DNA from: Abelmoschus esculentus
Taxonomy: Eukaryota; Streptophyta; Magnoliopsida; Malvales; Malvaceae
NCBI GenBank assembly: GCA_035048815.1
Contig: JAUCBN010000049.1
Span: 8,625,501 to 8,689,500 of the forward strand
Reading direction: 5' to 3'
DNA: 64,000 nucleotides
The notes beneath the pieces were generated by a model. That model had not been told where the DNA came from. It was given only the letters and a program-made list of their open reading frames with translations, and did no database searches. Position numbers and translations under genes: made by a program. Shown piece after piece: positions 33,897-45,224 of this stretch (the first letter of the stretch is position 1; each line of letters begins with the position of its first letter).

Positions 33897-36174
33897 TTAT
33901 GAAACTATTATGTGTGAGATTTTAATTAGTTTTCGTTCTAATTAAGTTAATTGTGGATTTAGTTATATAATTTAGTCTTTGCGCTAATTGATTTTTAATA
34001 GTAACTTTTTAGTATTCACATTGAAACTCATTTAGTTATAAATTTTAATATTTGTAATTTTTAGTTATTACTTTAGGTAAAACTTGTAATCTAAAAAAAT
34101 TAGGGCCAATTTTCACTGTAGTTGTAGTTTGAAAACATTTTTTTTTAAATGTATACGTTTAAAAGCGTTTGAAAAAAGTATTGAAAAAATGTGATATGCT
34201 AATTAAAATGAATTGATAGTATTGTAAAAGAATAATTTAAAAAATAAAATAATTATTTTAGACATGATGTTAAAAAATTAAAAATAACTTAAAAATTGTA
34301 TATAAATAATTTATATTTTAAAAATTGAAATTATTGAACAAGCTTATTTAATTGGATGGATAAACTACTAATATTTTTTAATTTATTTTTCTAGACCCAC
34401 TAGAAGCATCTAGTGTTTTCCCTTCCCCTACTATCTAGGTAATATTAGGATTAATTTTAGAATGTCAAAAAAATTAAGGTTAATTTTTAACTTCTATAAA
34501 AATTAAAGAGCTTGAAAAGTAAAATTAAAAATATTCCTTTTTGAGAAAACTTGTTTTATCATCGGATAAAAATTCATTAAAGATATAATTTAATCATAAA
34601 GCTTTATGAATTTAACATTTATTTCATAAAGATATAATTTAATAATAAAAAATGACTTTCTGACTAATATTTTCATATTTTATTTAGCATAATTTCCTTC
34701 CATTTCAAAACATCGAATGACCATATTTTGATTTATAGGATAGCAATTGATAAATAGGTGATTAAGCCATGTTGCGACTTTGTAGGTGGTTTAAGTTTAC
34801 ATTTCAATCATGATTAATGTTAATTTTTAAACATTTGATATATCTAATCAAAAGTGAGAACACTTTAAATATAAACAAAGTCACACTCCAAAGCGATAAT
34901 ATTTTAAGTTTACAATGAAATACAACTAGATATATTTTTGATAAAAAGGACATTTATTACTAAAGAATATATAAAAAGAATTTAAAAATCAATTTTGAAT
35001 TTTTTTTATTAAATAATAAAATTTTATATTTTATATCAAAATTCAAACTCATATAAGATAATATAATATAAATATCTTTATTTATTAGGATAGTTAATGA
35101 TTCTCAATATCAATCTAGACTTTAATCTTTGAATAAACTTTGGATATGAAGATTTTTTTAATATTTCCCCTTAAGAATAAAGAATTTATATGATTTAGTT
35201 TTTTTTTTTTTTTTTTTTTTTATTTTTCACTAGGCCAAGATTAAAGTGTGCTAAAATTTTAGAATCTTTGTGATTTAGTGCGATTATAGTTTGATATTTT
35301 TAATTAAATTTAGTACATGTGAGATGTTTTTTTATAGATAAAATGAGATTATTAATAAAATTTAAATTTAATTTTTTATTAAAGTATTAACGAATACTCA
35401 ATTAACTAAATTAATTTATATTTTCTATTAATTTTTAATTTTTTAAAAATTTATCTTAATTAATCTAAGGTAACATGTATCATATGTCTATAGATTAGTC
35501 TCTAATTAATTATAATGTTAAATCACACGGAAAATTTTATAATGGGTGTCAAACACTACTGAATACCATTAATGTTGAACATTGTTGAACATCATTAAAT
35601 TAACTAATAAAAATTTAAAATTTTAAGGACTCAATATGTAATTAATAAAAGATTGATAAATTTAATAAATAATTAATAATTATATGATTAATCCTTCAGA
35701 TTTTTATTTTTTATAAATTAATTTAATAATATTTAACGATATTTAATAATATTTAACGATATTTAATATTAATAATATTCAGTATTATTAGACGTGGTTA
35801 TAAACACATCCTATATCACACATATGATTGATGTGAACACCTCTTCAGACATTAATTGGAATATTACCCTCTTCAGACATTAATCATTACGGAATATTAT
35901 TACAAATGGGAAAACACACACACGGTTTCCTATCTCTGTACTGTTAATGAAACTGACGATCCGCGTTGATGCCATGGGTAGCAACAGTAAAGAGAAAACA
36001 ACAAAACTATTATGACGGTAAAAGGACGCGTTTTCTAAAAGAAAACACATAAAAAACCAGCTAAAATAAAACGAATTATTAACCGTTAGATTGATGCTCC
36101 TTTTTCTCTAAATCATTAGAATAAAAAGAAAAAAAATAATATCAAAAGTCAACCAGGTTAACCGTTTGAAATAA
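33897..36174. other. AT-rich intergenic stretch
   Basis: No coding sequence recognised. It contains a poly-T run at about 35200-35222, a small tandem of ATTTAACGATATTTAATAAT near 35730-35770, and a doubled phrase CTCTTCAGACATTAAT at about 35840-35885. The last ~100 bp lead into the satellite. Confidence 0.55.
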
Positions 36175-38040
36175 GGTATAGAAGAGTAATAAATTATATA
36201 ATAAATACGGTATTTATTATTTTTATTACTGTAATAAACTATGTACAATTTGTAATAATTTATATGCCGATTAAAATTCTCACCCTTTTTGTAATAAATT
36301 AGATTTTCTTGTTGTAAAATAGGTATGTACCTAAATACTCACCTTAAGATGAACTCTTTTGGCTTTGGGTGATATCTTGTAATAAATACGATATCTATCA
36401 TTTTTATTACGATTTATGTAATAAACTATATACAAATTACAATAATTTTTGTACCTAATAAAATTCTCACCCTTTTTGTAATAAATTAGGTTTTCTTGTA
36501 GTAAAATAAGGATTTACCTAAATATTTACCATAAGATGAGCTCTTTTGGCTTTGGGTGAGATCTTGTAATAAATACGGTACCTACCGTTTTTATTATGAT
36601 TCGTGTAATAAACTATGTAGAACTTGTAGTAATTTATGTACCTACTAAAATTCTTATCGTTTTTGCAATAAATTAGGTCTTTTTGTAGTAAAATATGTAT
36701 GTACGTAAATGCTTACCCTAAAATGAGATCTTTTGGATTTGGGTGAGATCTTGTAGTAAATATGGTACCTACCATTTTTATTATGATTTTGGTAATAAAC
36801 TATGTACATCCTATAGTAATTTATGTACCTACTAAAATTCTTATCGTTTTTGTAATAAATTAGGTTTTCTTGTAGTAAAATAGGTATGTACCTAAATGCT
36901 TACCCTAAGATGAGCCTTTTGGTTTTGTGTGAGATCTTGTAAGAAAAACGGTACCTACCATTTTTATTACGATTTGTGTAATAAACTATTTACAACTTGT
37001 AGTAATTTATGTACCTACTAAAATTCTCACCCTTTTTATAATAAATTAGGTTTTCTTGTAGTAAAATATGTATGTACCTAAATGCTTACCCTAAAATGAG
37101 ATCTTTAGGCTTTGGGTAAGATCTTGTAATAAATATAGTACCTACCATTTTTATTAAGATTTGTGTAATAAACTATGTATAACTTGTAGTAAATTATGTA
37201 CCTACTAAACTTTTTATCATTTTTGTAATAAATTATGTTTTTTTCTAGTAAAACAGGCATGTACGTAAATGCTTACTCTAAGATGAAATACTTTGGGTTT
37301 GGGGTGAGATCTTGTAGTAAATACGGTACCTACCGTTTTATTACAATTTGGGTAATAAACTATATACATCTTTTAGTAATTTATGTACCTACTAAAATTC
37401 TCACTCTTTTTGTAATAAATTAGGTTTTCTTGTAGTAAAATAGGTATGTACCTAAATGGTTACCTTTATATGAGATTTTTTGGGTTGGTGAGATTTTATA
37501 ATAAATACGGTACCTACCGTTTTTATTACGATTTTTGTAATAAACTATGTACAACTTAAAGTAATTTATGTACATACTAAAATTCTTATCGTTTTTTGTA
37601 ATAATTATGTTTTTTTAGTAAAATAGGTATGTACGTAAATGCTTACCCTAAGATGAGATCTTTTGGGTTTGGGTGAGATCTTTTGGGTTTGGGTGAGATC
37701 TTTTAGTAAATACGGTACCTACCGTTTTTATTACGATTTGTGTTACAAACTATGTACATGTTGTAGTAATTTATGTACCTACTAAAATTCTCACCCTTTT
37801 TTTAATAAATTAGGTTTTCTTGTAGTAAAATAGGTATGTACCTAAATGCTTACCCTAAGATGAGTTATTTTGGGTTTTGGGTGAGATCTTGTAATAAATA
37901 CGGTACCTACCGTTTTTATTACGATTTTGGTAATAAACTATGTACATCTTGTAGTAATTTATGTACCTACTAAAATTCTTATCATTTTTGTAATAAATTA
38001 GGTTTTCTTACAGTAAAATAGGTATGTATCTAAATGATTA
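36175..38040 (+). repeat. Satellite array, about ten ~187-bp monomers
   Basis: The anchor ACGGTACCTACCGTTTTTAT (variants) recurs near 36208, 36389, 36575, 36762, 36948, 37135, 37323, 37506, 37711 and 37899, so the period is about 183-188 bp except for one 205-bp unit that has an internal duplication of TTTTGGGTTTGGGTGAGATC (37661-37700). Each monomer includes GTAATAAACTATGTACA, GTAATTTATGTACCTACTAA and CCTAAATGCTTACCCTAAGA. Nucleosome-sized and non-coding. The right end is cut by the LTR at 38043. Confidence 0.9.
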
Positions 38041-38042
38041 CG

Positions 38043-39812
38043 TGATAACTCCGCAAAAAGGCTATATTTAGAGCCTTTTTACTTAAGTTATTTATTGTAT
38101 TTAAGCAGATATAGGTTTATTTAGATGCATTTAGGATCATAACATTACATTTGATGGTTGATTATGTCTTGGCATTTATGGTGCGGAAATAGATGCTATT
38201 TTACGGGGGAAGGTAGTGTTTTTTCTGATGATGTGCAGGCAAAGAAAGCTGAAAGCAAGGGAGAATTGTTATGGTATTTGTAGAAGGGTAGCAAAGGAAA
38301 AATGACATGGCAAATATGGAGACATCCAGAGCTGCATAAAAGACAAGAATATATTTTGCAAAGGAATGCCAGCTGGTGCTATATAGGCTAGATGTAACCA
38401 CCTTGGGGGGACTATTGGCACCATGTCAGAAATGTCATCACCTGAATGGGGGTAAAATAGGAAATTTCCCTAAAATCTAGGGTTTTCACCCCCACTTCAT
38501 AAGGGATGGTTACCTAAAAATGAGCAACCTTTAATTTTAAGAAAGGACCTTTGGTGGTTGATTTCGAGGCACAAGGAGAGCAAAAAGCAGCGGAGAAAGC
38601 TTACACCTTTCTTCCCCAAACACTGTCCGAAGGGTTCCTCCATTGATAGAGCTTGAAGGGAGTGGCGTGCTAGGCACAATGAGAGGGGCAAGCATGTTAA
38701 GGCGTCCCATGGTGGTCGAAGAAGCCGGCGGTAGCACGCACTGAGGGTGTCTTCTAACCTTTCCCTTTGCTTTATTTCATATATTTGAGAGGTTTATGTG
38801 GATGATATTTGTTCTTAAACTCTTTCACACCACCATTTTTAGCTTTATTTCGGTGGATGTTTTTGTGGATGATTAACTCTTAATCTTTTTATGAATATTC
38901 TAGCATATTATGTGTTTATTTATTTGCTTTGCTCGTTGTGTTTAATCGTTTAAGCATTGTAAGAGGCATGAGAGTGTCCTTTGTTTAGATGCACGATAGG
39001 TGTTCGAGAGAAATATAGCCATACATCCTTAGTATTCGAGAGAAACTAAGGGAGGATCTACGTGAGCAATAGGTTCTAGACTGCAAATAGAGTCTAATCT
39101 GACCTTAGGTGCTCAAAAGAGACTTAAGTTAGGGTTTCAACGACTAAGAGGAGTTTGCTTTATCGATAGGATAAATGTCACTACTGAGACTGAGAGGAGA
39201 TGTCGTGACATTTTAAACTGTCATGTTCCTTTGACTCGAGAGAGCGGGAGCATGTTAGAAACCTCTGTTGAGTGAATAGGCCACATGGTAGCCATTTGTT
39301 CGTAGGAGTGAGGTTAAGAAGTCCATAAGAAACCTCATCAATCATTCCTAGTAAGGCTCATCAATCGAGGATCATTACATCATATTGCTTACCTGTGTTC
39401 TCTTATCTTGCTTTTTCCTTGGCCTTTACAAAGTGTTCCTCTATTTCCCCTATTTTCTTTGTTTTCTCTGTTTACTTGCAATCACATTACCACACTCTTT
39501 GCACACTACTATCACACTTTCACCCCGCCATCACTTTCCATTCCATTTTGACTTGAAAAATTTTAGTTTCTTGCATTTTGAACTTGTCACAGCATTTCAC
39601 AATTACATCTTCACCGTACATATACATTTTCATTCGTATATACCAACTTACGTATTTTCCTTTTAGTTAGTGACACCTTTTTGCCTTGAAAAATTTGGCA
39701 TGCGCTTTCTCCTAATCCTTGTGGGAACGATACTCACTTACCCTTTATTACTTGCATGATTGTTTATACTTGCACATATGTTCGCATAATTTATAGCAAT
39801 ACACGGGCAACA
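38043..39812 (+). repeat. 5' LTR of the older Athila-type element
   Basis: Runs from TGATAACTCCGCAAAAAGGC to CACGGGCAACA, 1770 bp, ten bases before the PBS. A possible TATA (GCTATATAGG) lies near 38380. A 93-codon hydrophobic frame at 39385-39666 is inside the LTR and not regarded as a gene. Confidence 0.75.
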
Positions 39813-39821
39813 TTAAGTTTT

Positions 39822-39840
39822 TGGCACCGTTGTCGGGATC
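39822..39840 (+). other. Primer binding site, tRNA-Asp-like, older Athila
   Basis: TGGCACCGTTGTCGGGATC differs by two transitions and one missing base from the tRNA-Asp complement TGGCGCCGTTGCCGGGGATC, consistent with decay of an old copy. Confidence 0.75.
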
Positions 39841-39954
39841 TGACGTGTAAAAGTTTGTCATTTTATCTTGTCATTTTTGTTTTACTTTGTTTATTTTTTT
39901 AGTTCAGTTTTACTTATTTTATTTGTTTTCTTTTTCAGGTTTTTTTCCTAGTGC

Positions 39955-41759
39955 ATGACTAGAAGGTCTACTGACGGACCTATCTATCCATTAGTGCCTG
40001 AGATTGAACAATTGCTTCGACAAAGAAGACGTGTTCAGCGTGAAACTAGAGCCATGTATGGTGTTCAAAATTAGGCTGTTCCTAATCAAGATTCAGTAGT
40101 TCCAAATGTCGAGGCAAATCAAAATGTAGCTGCACCTTGATCAAGGGCTATTTAGGATCACTTAAATCCTATCTTGGATGATCATAATCCTGTCATCATG
40201 GCACCAGAAATTCAAGCTACACACTTTGAACTCAAGCTTATCATGTTCAATATGTTGAATTCTATTGGGCAATTTGGAGGTATGGCACATGAAGACACAA
40301 GACAACATATTCGATCCTTCTTAGAAGTTTGTGACTCATTCCGACAACAAGGAGTGAATGAGTATGTGTTGAAGATCAAGCTATTTCCTTATTCCCTAAG
40401 TGGCCAAGCAAAGGCATGGTTGAGTGGAGTACCATCCGGTTCGATAGAGTCATGGGCTGATCTTTGCAAGAGCTTTTTGTTGCGGTATAATCCACCAAAT
40501 TTCAACACTCAGCTTAGAAATGACATTGCTTCTTTCCGACAAGGTGAAGACGAGTCAATGTGTGAATGTTGGGATTGATACAAGGGAATGCTTTGGAAGT
40601 TTACAAATCATGGATTTCAAGATTGGACTCAAGTTTTGATGTTCTATAACGGAATCAATGCACCAACTAGAATGATGTTAGATGCCTCGGTAAATGGAAC
40701 TTTACTAGACAAATCACCCGAGGAGGCATTCAACATTCTTAACAAAATTGCCAACAATGACTATCAATTTCCTTCTAAAAGACTTGGAACTGGGAGGAAG
40801 GCACAAGGGACATTTAAGCTCGAATTTAAGGACTCACTATCCGCCTAACTCTCAGCTATCACCAATATGTTGAAAAACATGCAACGTTCCAATGAAGTGA
40901 AGGAAGTAAAGATGGCCAAAGCAGCTTGTCTATTATGCCATGGCAATCATCATGAGAGTGAGTGCCCAGAAAATCATGAGACAACCAACTATTTGAGCAA
41001 TTTAAAAAGAAGCAACAACAATCCTTATTCAAACACATATAATATAGGATGGCGATAGCATCCAAATTTCTCATGGGGAAAACAAGGATCCAACAATCCT
41101 AATCCACAAGCTAGAAATCAAAATGCTAACGGGCCCTAGAATTTTCAATCGAATATGCCTTGGCATAATCCGAACAAGGGGGCATCATCATCATCTAATA
41201 CTAGTTCTTTGGAAGCGACTATGCAAGAATTTATTCTAAGTACAAAGAAAATGCTCCAAGAGCATACAACAACTATCAAGAATCAAGGTACGTTATTACA
41301 AAGCCACAATGCTTCATTGCGAACTTTAGAAAGTCAAGTTGGCCAAATTACCTCGACATTACAAGAATGTCATCCAAGACCACTACCAAGTGACACTGAG
41401 ATCACTAAGACGCATGGTAAAGAGCAATGTAGCGCAATTACACTAAGGAGTGACACATAGATTAATTAACAAGATAAATTTGGGGGGAAACGAGGGAAAA
41501 TCCTATACCCAAACTTGTGTATGAAGAGACAGTAATGCCTGAGCAAATTCTCAAGGAGAAGGAAAAGGAGGAAGGTTTGGCAAGTGAACCTGCTGATGGA
41601 GCTAGCAGAAACATCACGGCAAAAGAAGTTCCTATACCAGCAGTAGAAGAAGTTAGACCCCCACCACCTTTTCCTTAGAGGTTGAAGAAGCACATTGATG
41701 AGGTTCAGTTCAAGAAGTTTATTAACAAATTGGATCAGTTGTACATCAATGTCCCACTA
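39955..41759 (+). pseudogene. gag: Older Athila gag, degraded
   Basis: Starts MTRRSTDGPIYPLVPEIEQL. The capsid block is well preserved: THFELKLIMFNMLNSIGQFG, FPYSLSGQAKAWLSGVPSGS, QDWTQVLMFYNGINAPTRMM, then a knuckle CLLCHGNHHESEC (CX2CX3HX4C, intact) and a coiled C-terminal part (MQEFILSTKKMLQEHTTTIK, LRTLESQVGQI). At least seven in-frame stops and a frameshift break it. It ends where the Sirevirus LTR begins at 41760, within the QLYINVP segment. Confidence 0.87.
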
Positions 41760-42920
41760 TGTTGAGTTGATCGATCTTGATAGTTGGCCAAGAGGGGGTG
41801 AATTGGCAATTAAAATTTTTGTGGTAGAATTTTGATAAAATTGAAAAATGAAGAACAAAACGATTTATAGTGGTTCAAGCTTCGGAACAAGCTCTACATC
41901 CACTACCTTAGCTCCCACTAAGGATTTTGAAACCAATTCACTAGGAATTCAACATTTTTCTAGGTTCAAGGGATAATTTTTACAATCAAGCCAATTTTCT
42001 ACCCAAAATTGACTTGGACCTCACAAAGCAATACAAGAGATAAGAATGGGCTAAATGAATTCTCTCAACTGAAATATATGCCCCAAATACAGAATCACTC
42101 TCCCCAAACTCAATTACAAAGAATCAAATTTAAGTACAAGAGATGGGAGTCACGATTTTCAATGAAAGTGCTTGGGAGTTAGATTTAATTGCTTGGATGT
42201 TGCTTGAGGTTTAATAGTTGTTAATGCTGCTTGAATTGCTTCATTTTATACCTCCTCATTGATTTCTAACCGTTGTGGTTGTTGGGACTTGAAATAAAGA
42301 CGTTAGGACCTCGTCTTCCCACCATAAATGCACTTCTACAAACACTGGTATCGAAACACGAAGAACATGTTTCGAAACAACCTATAAAAAGAAAGAGACG
42401 TTATGCATTTAATAAGGGGTGTATCGAACCAGGTTTCGATACCATTACTATACTGTAATGGGTGGTATCGAACCATGTTTCGGAACAGGCTAACCATCAT
42501 TTAAAGTTTTAATTGCCACCAACGGTCAACTCATTAAATGCTAAAATAGTCGTTGGGAATTAAAGGGGGTATCGATACTGGTATCGATACCATGAGTCAT
42601 AATTTTAAATGATTTTAAAATAATTAAAACACTCGCAGTGATTCGATACGTGGTTCGAAACAGGAATTGACATTAAGGTATTGGTATCGAACCATGTTTC
42701 GATACTTGTTCTTAGTTTCAAGAACAATGCTTTAAAAATGCAGATCGGCATTGATACCGGTCTTAATGGTATCGATACTCTCGTATAAAAACACTTAGAA
42801 AATTTATTTCAAAGTTCTTGGTTTGACTTGAAATCAAAAGTTTGACTTAGGGACTTAAAAATTTATTACAAAATAGTCCTTATACATAATTGTTATATCA
42901 AAATCAATTTTGGTTTTACA
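41760..42920 (-). repeat. 3' LTR of Sirevirus B
   Basis: Plus strand TGTTGAGTTGATCG...TGGTTTTACA. It contains dense palindrome-like words: GTTTCGAAAC, GGTTTCGATACC, GGTATCGATACT and others at 42340-42790, with two adjacent GGTATCGATAC units at 42568-42591. Confidence 0.93.
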
Positions 42921-43316
42921 ATCTCCCCCTTTTTGATATAACAAAACCATTATAAATTTTTAAGTTTAAAATCACAATTTTAGGTTCCAAAACTTTGAAA
43001 AAAAATTAAAAGGACTCCCCCTTAATAGGTGCATAAATTTAAATTTTAAAGACGGTTCCTTAACCTAAAACCAAGATATCTCTCCCCCTTTTGTTAGATC
43101 AAAATCAATATAAGGCACAATTTATAACAAGCATAGCATTAAATAAAATAGAATCCATAGCATAAAATATCCAAATCCAACAAAGAGTTCAAAGCATAAA
43201 AGAAATAACATAGGTGCATAATGTTCTAATATGAAAAGAAAAGCAACATAATGCTAAAGAAAAACATAACTAGACCTAAAGAAAGCCATAGCAAAGCAAA
43301 GATAGAAAGGCTAAGA
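42921..43316 (-). other. Sirevirus B 3' non-coding region with three PPT-like tracts
   Basis: On the minus strand the tract AAAAAGGGGGAGA (42922-42934) touches the 3' LTR. Similar tracts lie at 43015-43023 (AAGGGGGAG) and 43080-43092 (AAAAGGGGGAGAG). Multiple PPT copies upstream of the 3' LTR are reported for Sireviruses. No coding sequence here. Confidence 0.72.
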
Positions 43317-43324
43317 TCACTCAT

Positions 43325-43389
43325 CGTCCATATCATCATCATCATCATCATCATCACCATCACCATCATCACCATCCTCATCATCATGT
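43325..43389. repeat. CAT/CAC trinucleotide microsatellite
   Basis: Runs of CAT with CAC and CCT interruptions. On the minus strand it encodes the Asp-rich tail of the Sirevirus accessory protein. Confidence 0.85.
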
Positions 43390-44289
43390 TCCTCATTGTC
43401 ATCTCCATATTTATTGGAAGAGGTTTGCATATAACGAAGAGCTTTAATGGAGATCCTAATTGAAGTGCTTTGATTTTCCAAACCCGTCAATCTCGTATCC
43501 ATGGCATCGAAACGTGAATTGAATTGAGTGGACAAGAAATCAAACCTTCCATCCAAGGTGTCGAAACGAGCATCCAAACTATCAAATCTCGACGTGAGAA
43601 AAACCTTAAGCTCGGCCTTTGGTGCAACTTGTTGGAGAGGTTCCGGATCAACGGGAGGAGGAGGAGGGGAACACCTCGAACCCATTCACCATTAGAGGCA
43701 TACTAAAATTGGGAACGGTTGAGAGAAGTCTTGTCTATGGGTTCTTTGATCGATTCCACCTTGTCGTAGGAGCAATCAATTCTCAAATGCATAAAGATGG
43801 AACTTAGCACACAAGCATAGGGAAAAGTGATAAGTGCTCAACTCATTATCACTTTTTACACCTTTTATGGGCATTAATCACCGGATTTACACCCACTCGG
43901 ACCAATGCATGTACTTAATGTGATATATTTAGAAGTTATGCTCATAGAGATAATATTTACAGAAAAGGCAAGTTTTACTGCATTTTTATATCTGTGTAGG
44001 AGAACAACTGCCGCGACAGCAACATGGCCGAGGCGGGACCTGATGCCGAGGCAGCAGCTGAGAGCCATGAAGCAAGACTGTAGGCGATTGGAAGAGAAAA
44101 ATCCAGGGGACGTATCTGGAAATAAAACACAGGGATCGAAGCTGGTTAGCATGAGGAAAAGCCCAAAACAAGGCCACGCAGGAAAACCTCTTAGTTGAAT
44201 TAAACTTGGAAATATTTTATTTATGTACATGACTTGTTCCCTACTCCAAGTTGTATTCTACTTAGGAAAGGTTTGCCCTAGGTCAAGCC

Positions 44290-44297
44290 TATATAAG
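44290..44297 (+). promoter_or_regulatory. LTR TATA box, Athila-NA copy 2
   Basis: TATATAAG in the context CAAGCCTATATAAGACCTAG. The same box occurs in every LTR of the family. It is the likely core promoter, placing the transcript start around 44320 by usual spacing. Confidence 0.7.
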
Positions 44298-44663
44298 ACC
44301 TAGCCGTCCAATGTATTAGATATACCTAGAGAGAGAGCCGATTCATAGATTCTTTGTTTTCTTTCTCAAACTATGTTCTAAGCTTTCTTAGGGTTTAGGT
44401 GAATGTTGTTTAGTATTTATGAGAGGAGATTGTACTCTGTCTTTGTTTCAATGCAATAAAACTATCAAGGTTTGCTTATCCTTTGTTATTCTTTGTTCTT
44501 GCATTCAAGCTCGGGAGAGAAGTTTTTAAGTAATCCATTTATCTAGACTCGGGAGAGTTAGATTCACGAAAGGGGTAAGTACGGTGTTTCAATTGCAAAA
44601 TACTAACTCGGCCTAGGGATAGGTTAAGAGTTTCAGCGGCTAAAAGAAGTGTGAGATTGGTTG

Positions 44664-45023
44664 GTGAGTATAATTGATTCACGCCGGGAGGTATCATCAA
44701 GGACCAGTCATCAACAGTACTTCGACTTAGGGATAAGCGGAGTCATCCAAGGACACTTTGCCGAACTTTGGTAAAGTCCACCCATGAGCAAGGGCTTGCC
44801 GCGGCGGATAGTATTGTCGCTGCCAAGGCAGTAATATGCAGTACTGCCGAGGCAGTGATATACGATTGCATTGGGCAGAGAAAATTCAATCAAATCCACA
44901 ATACGACGCAACTGGATCCTGACCTCTCTCTCTATTTATCAAATATCTATATTTTACTTAGTTGTTTTATTTAAGTTAATCCAAACCCAAATCACTTGTG
45001 TTTTATTTTATTTCTTTTTACAG
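44664..45023 (+). other. Candidate intron in the LTR leader
   Basis: GTTG|GTGAGTATAA at the 5' side and TTTCTTTTTACAG|AACAG at the 3' side bound 360 bp downstream of the predicted transcript start and upstream of the PBS. Both signals are kept in all six LTR copies in the window (one copy has ATAG). A leader intron is an inference; no RNA evidence. Confidence 0.35.
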
Positions 45024-45156
45024 AACAGGAAGACAAGGAAGACATATTGAGTATACCAATCCCTGTGGAGACGATAATCCGATAAATACTTATCACTTAT
45101 TACTTGCGATGTGTCCACTTGCACTAAACGAGCACTTTTGACACGCGATAAGTTTT

Positions 45157-45175
45157 TGGCGCCGTTGCCGGGGAT
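45157..45175 (+). other. Primer binding site, tRNA-Asp, Athila-NA copy 2
   Basis: TGGCGCCGTTGCCGGGGAT, perfect complement to the tRNA-Asp 3' end, six bases after the LTR. Confidence 0.9.
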
Positions 45176-45224
45176 TTGCAACTAAATTTTGTTTTCTTTA
45201 TTTTACCTTGGTTTTTCTTGGTGT

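Larger units (their letters stand above)
43828..45150 (+). repeat. 5' LTR of Athila-NA copy 2
   Basis: 1323 bp from TGATAAGTGCTCAACTC to ACACGCGATA; the last CA has become TA. Within it are TATATAAG (44290-44297), AATAAA (44455-44460), a GTGAGTA donor-like site (44664) and a pyrimidine-rich ACAG acceptor-like site (45023). Confidence 0.92.

Noticed and set aside
36175..38040. CRISPR-like array
   Set aside because: The repeats are ~187 bp contiguous monomers without unique spacers, and the context is a plant nuclear genome.
39385..39666. 93-codon hydrophobic frame resembling a membrane protein
   Set aside because: It lies in the LTR of the older Athila element and is pyrimidine-rich by composition.
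43905..44198. 97-codon frame in the Athila-NA LTR, also open at 14712-15005 (minus strand) and 50340-50633
   Set aside because: It is shared because the LTRs are copies of each other; copy 3 has lost the ATG and the solo LTR keeps only part. It overlaps U3 and lies upstream of the TATA box, so it would not be transcribed from the LTR promoter.
45157..45175. tRNA-Asp gene fragment
   Set aside because: The match is the complement of only the tRNA 3' end at the correct place for a primer binding site; no tRNA body follows.
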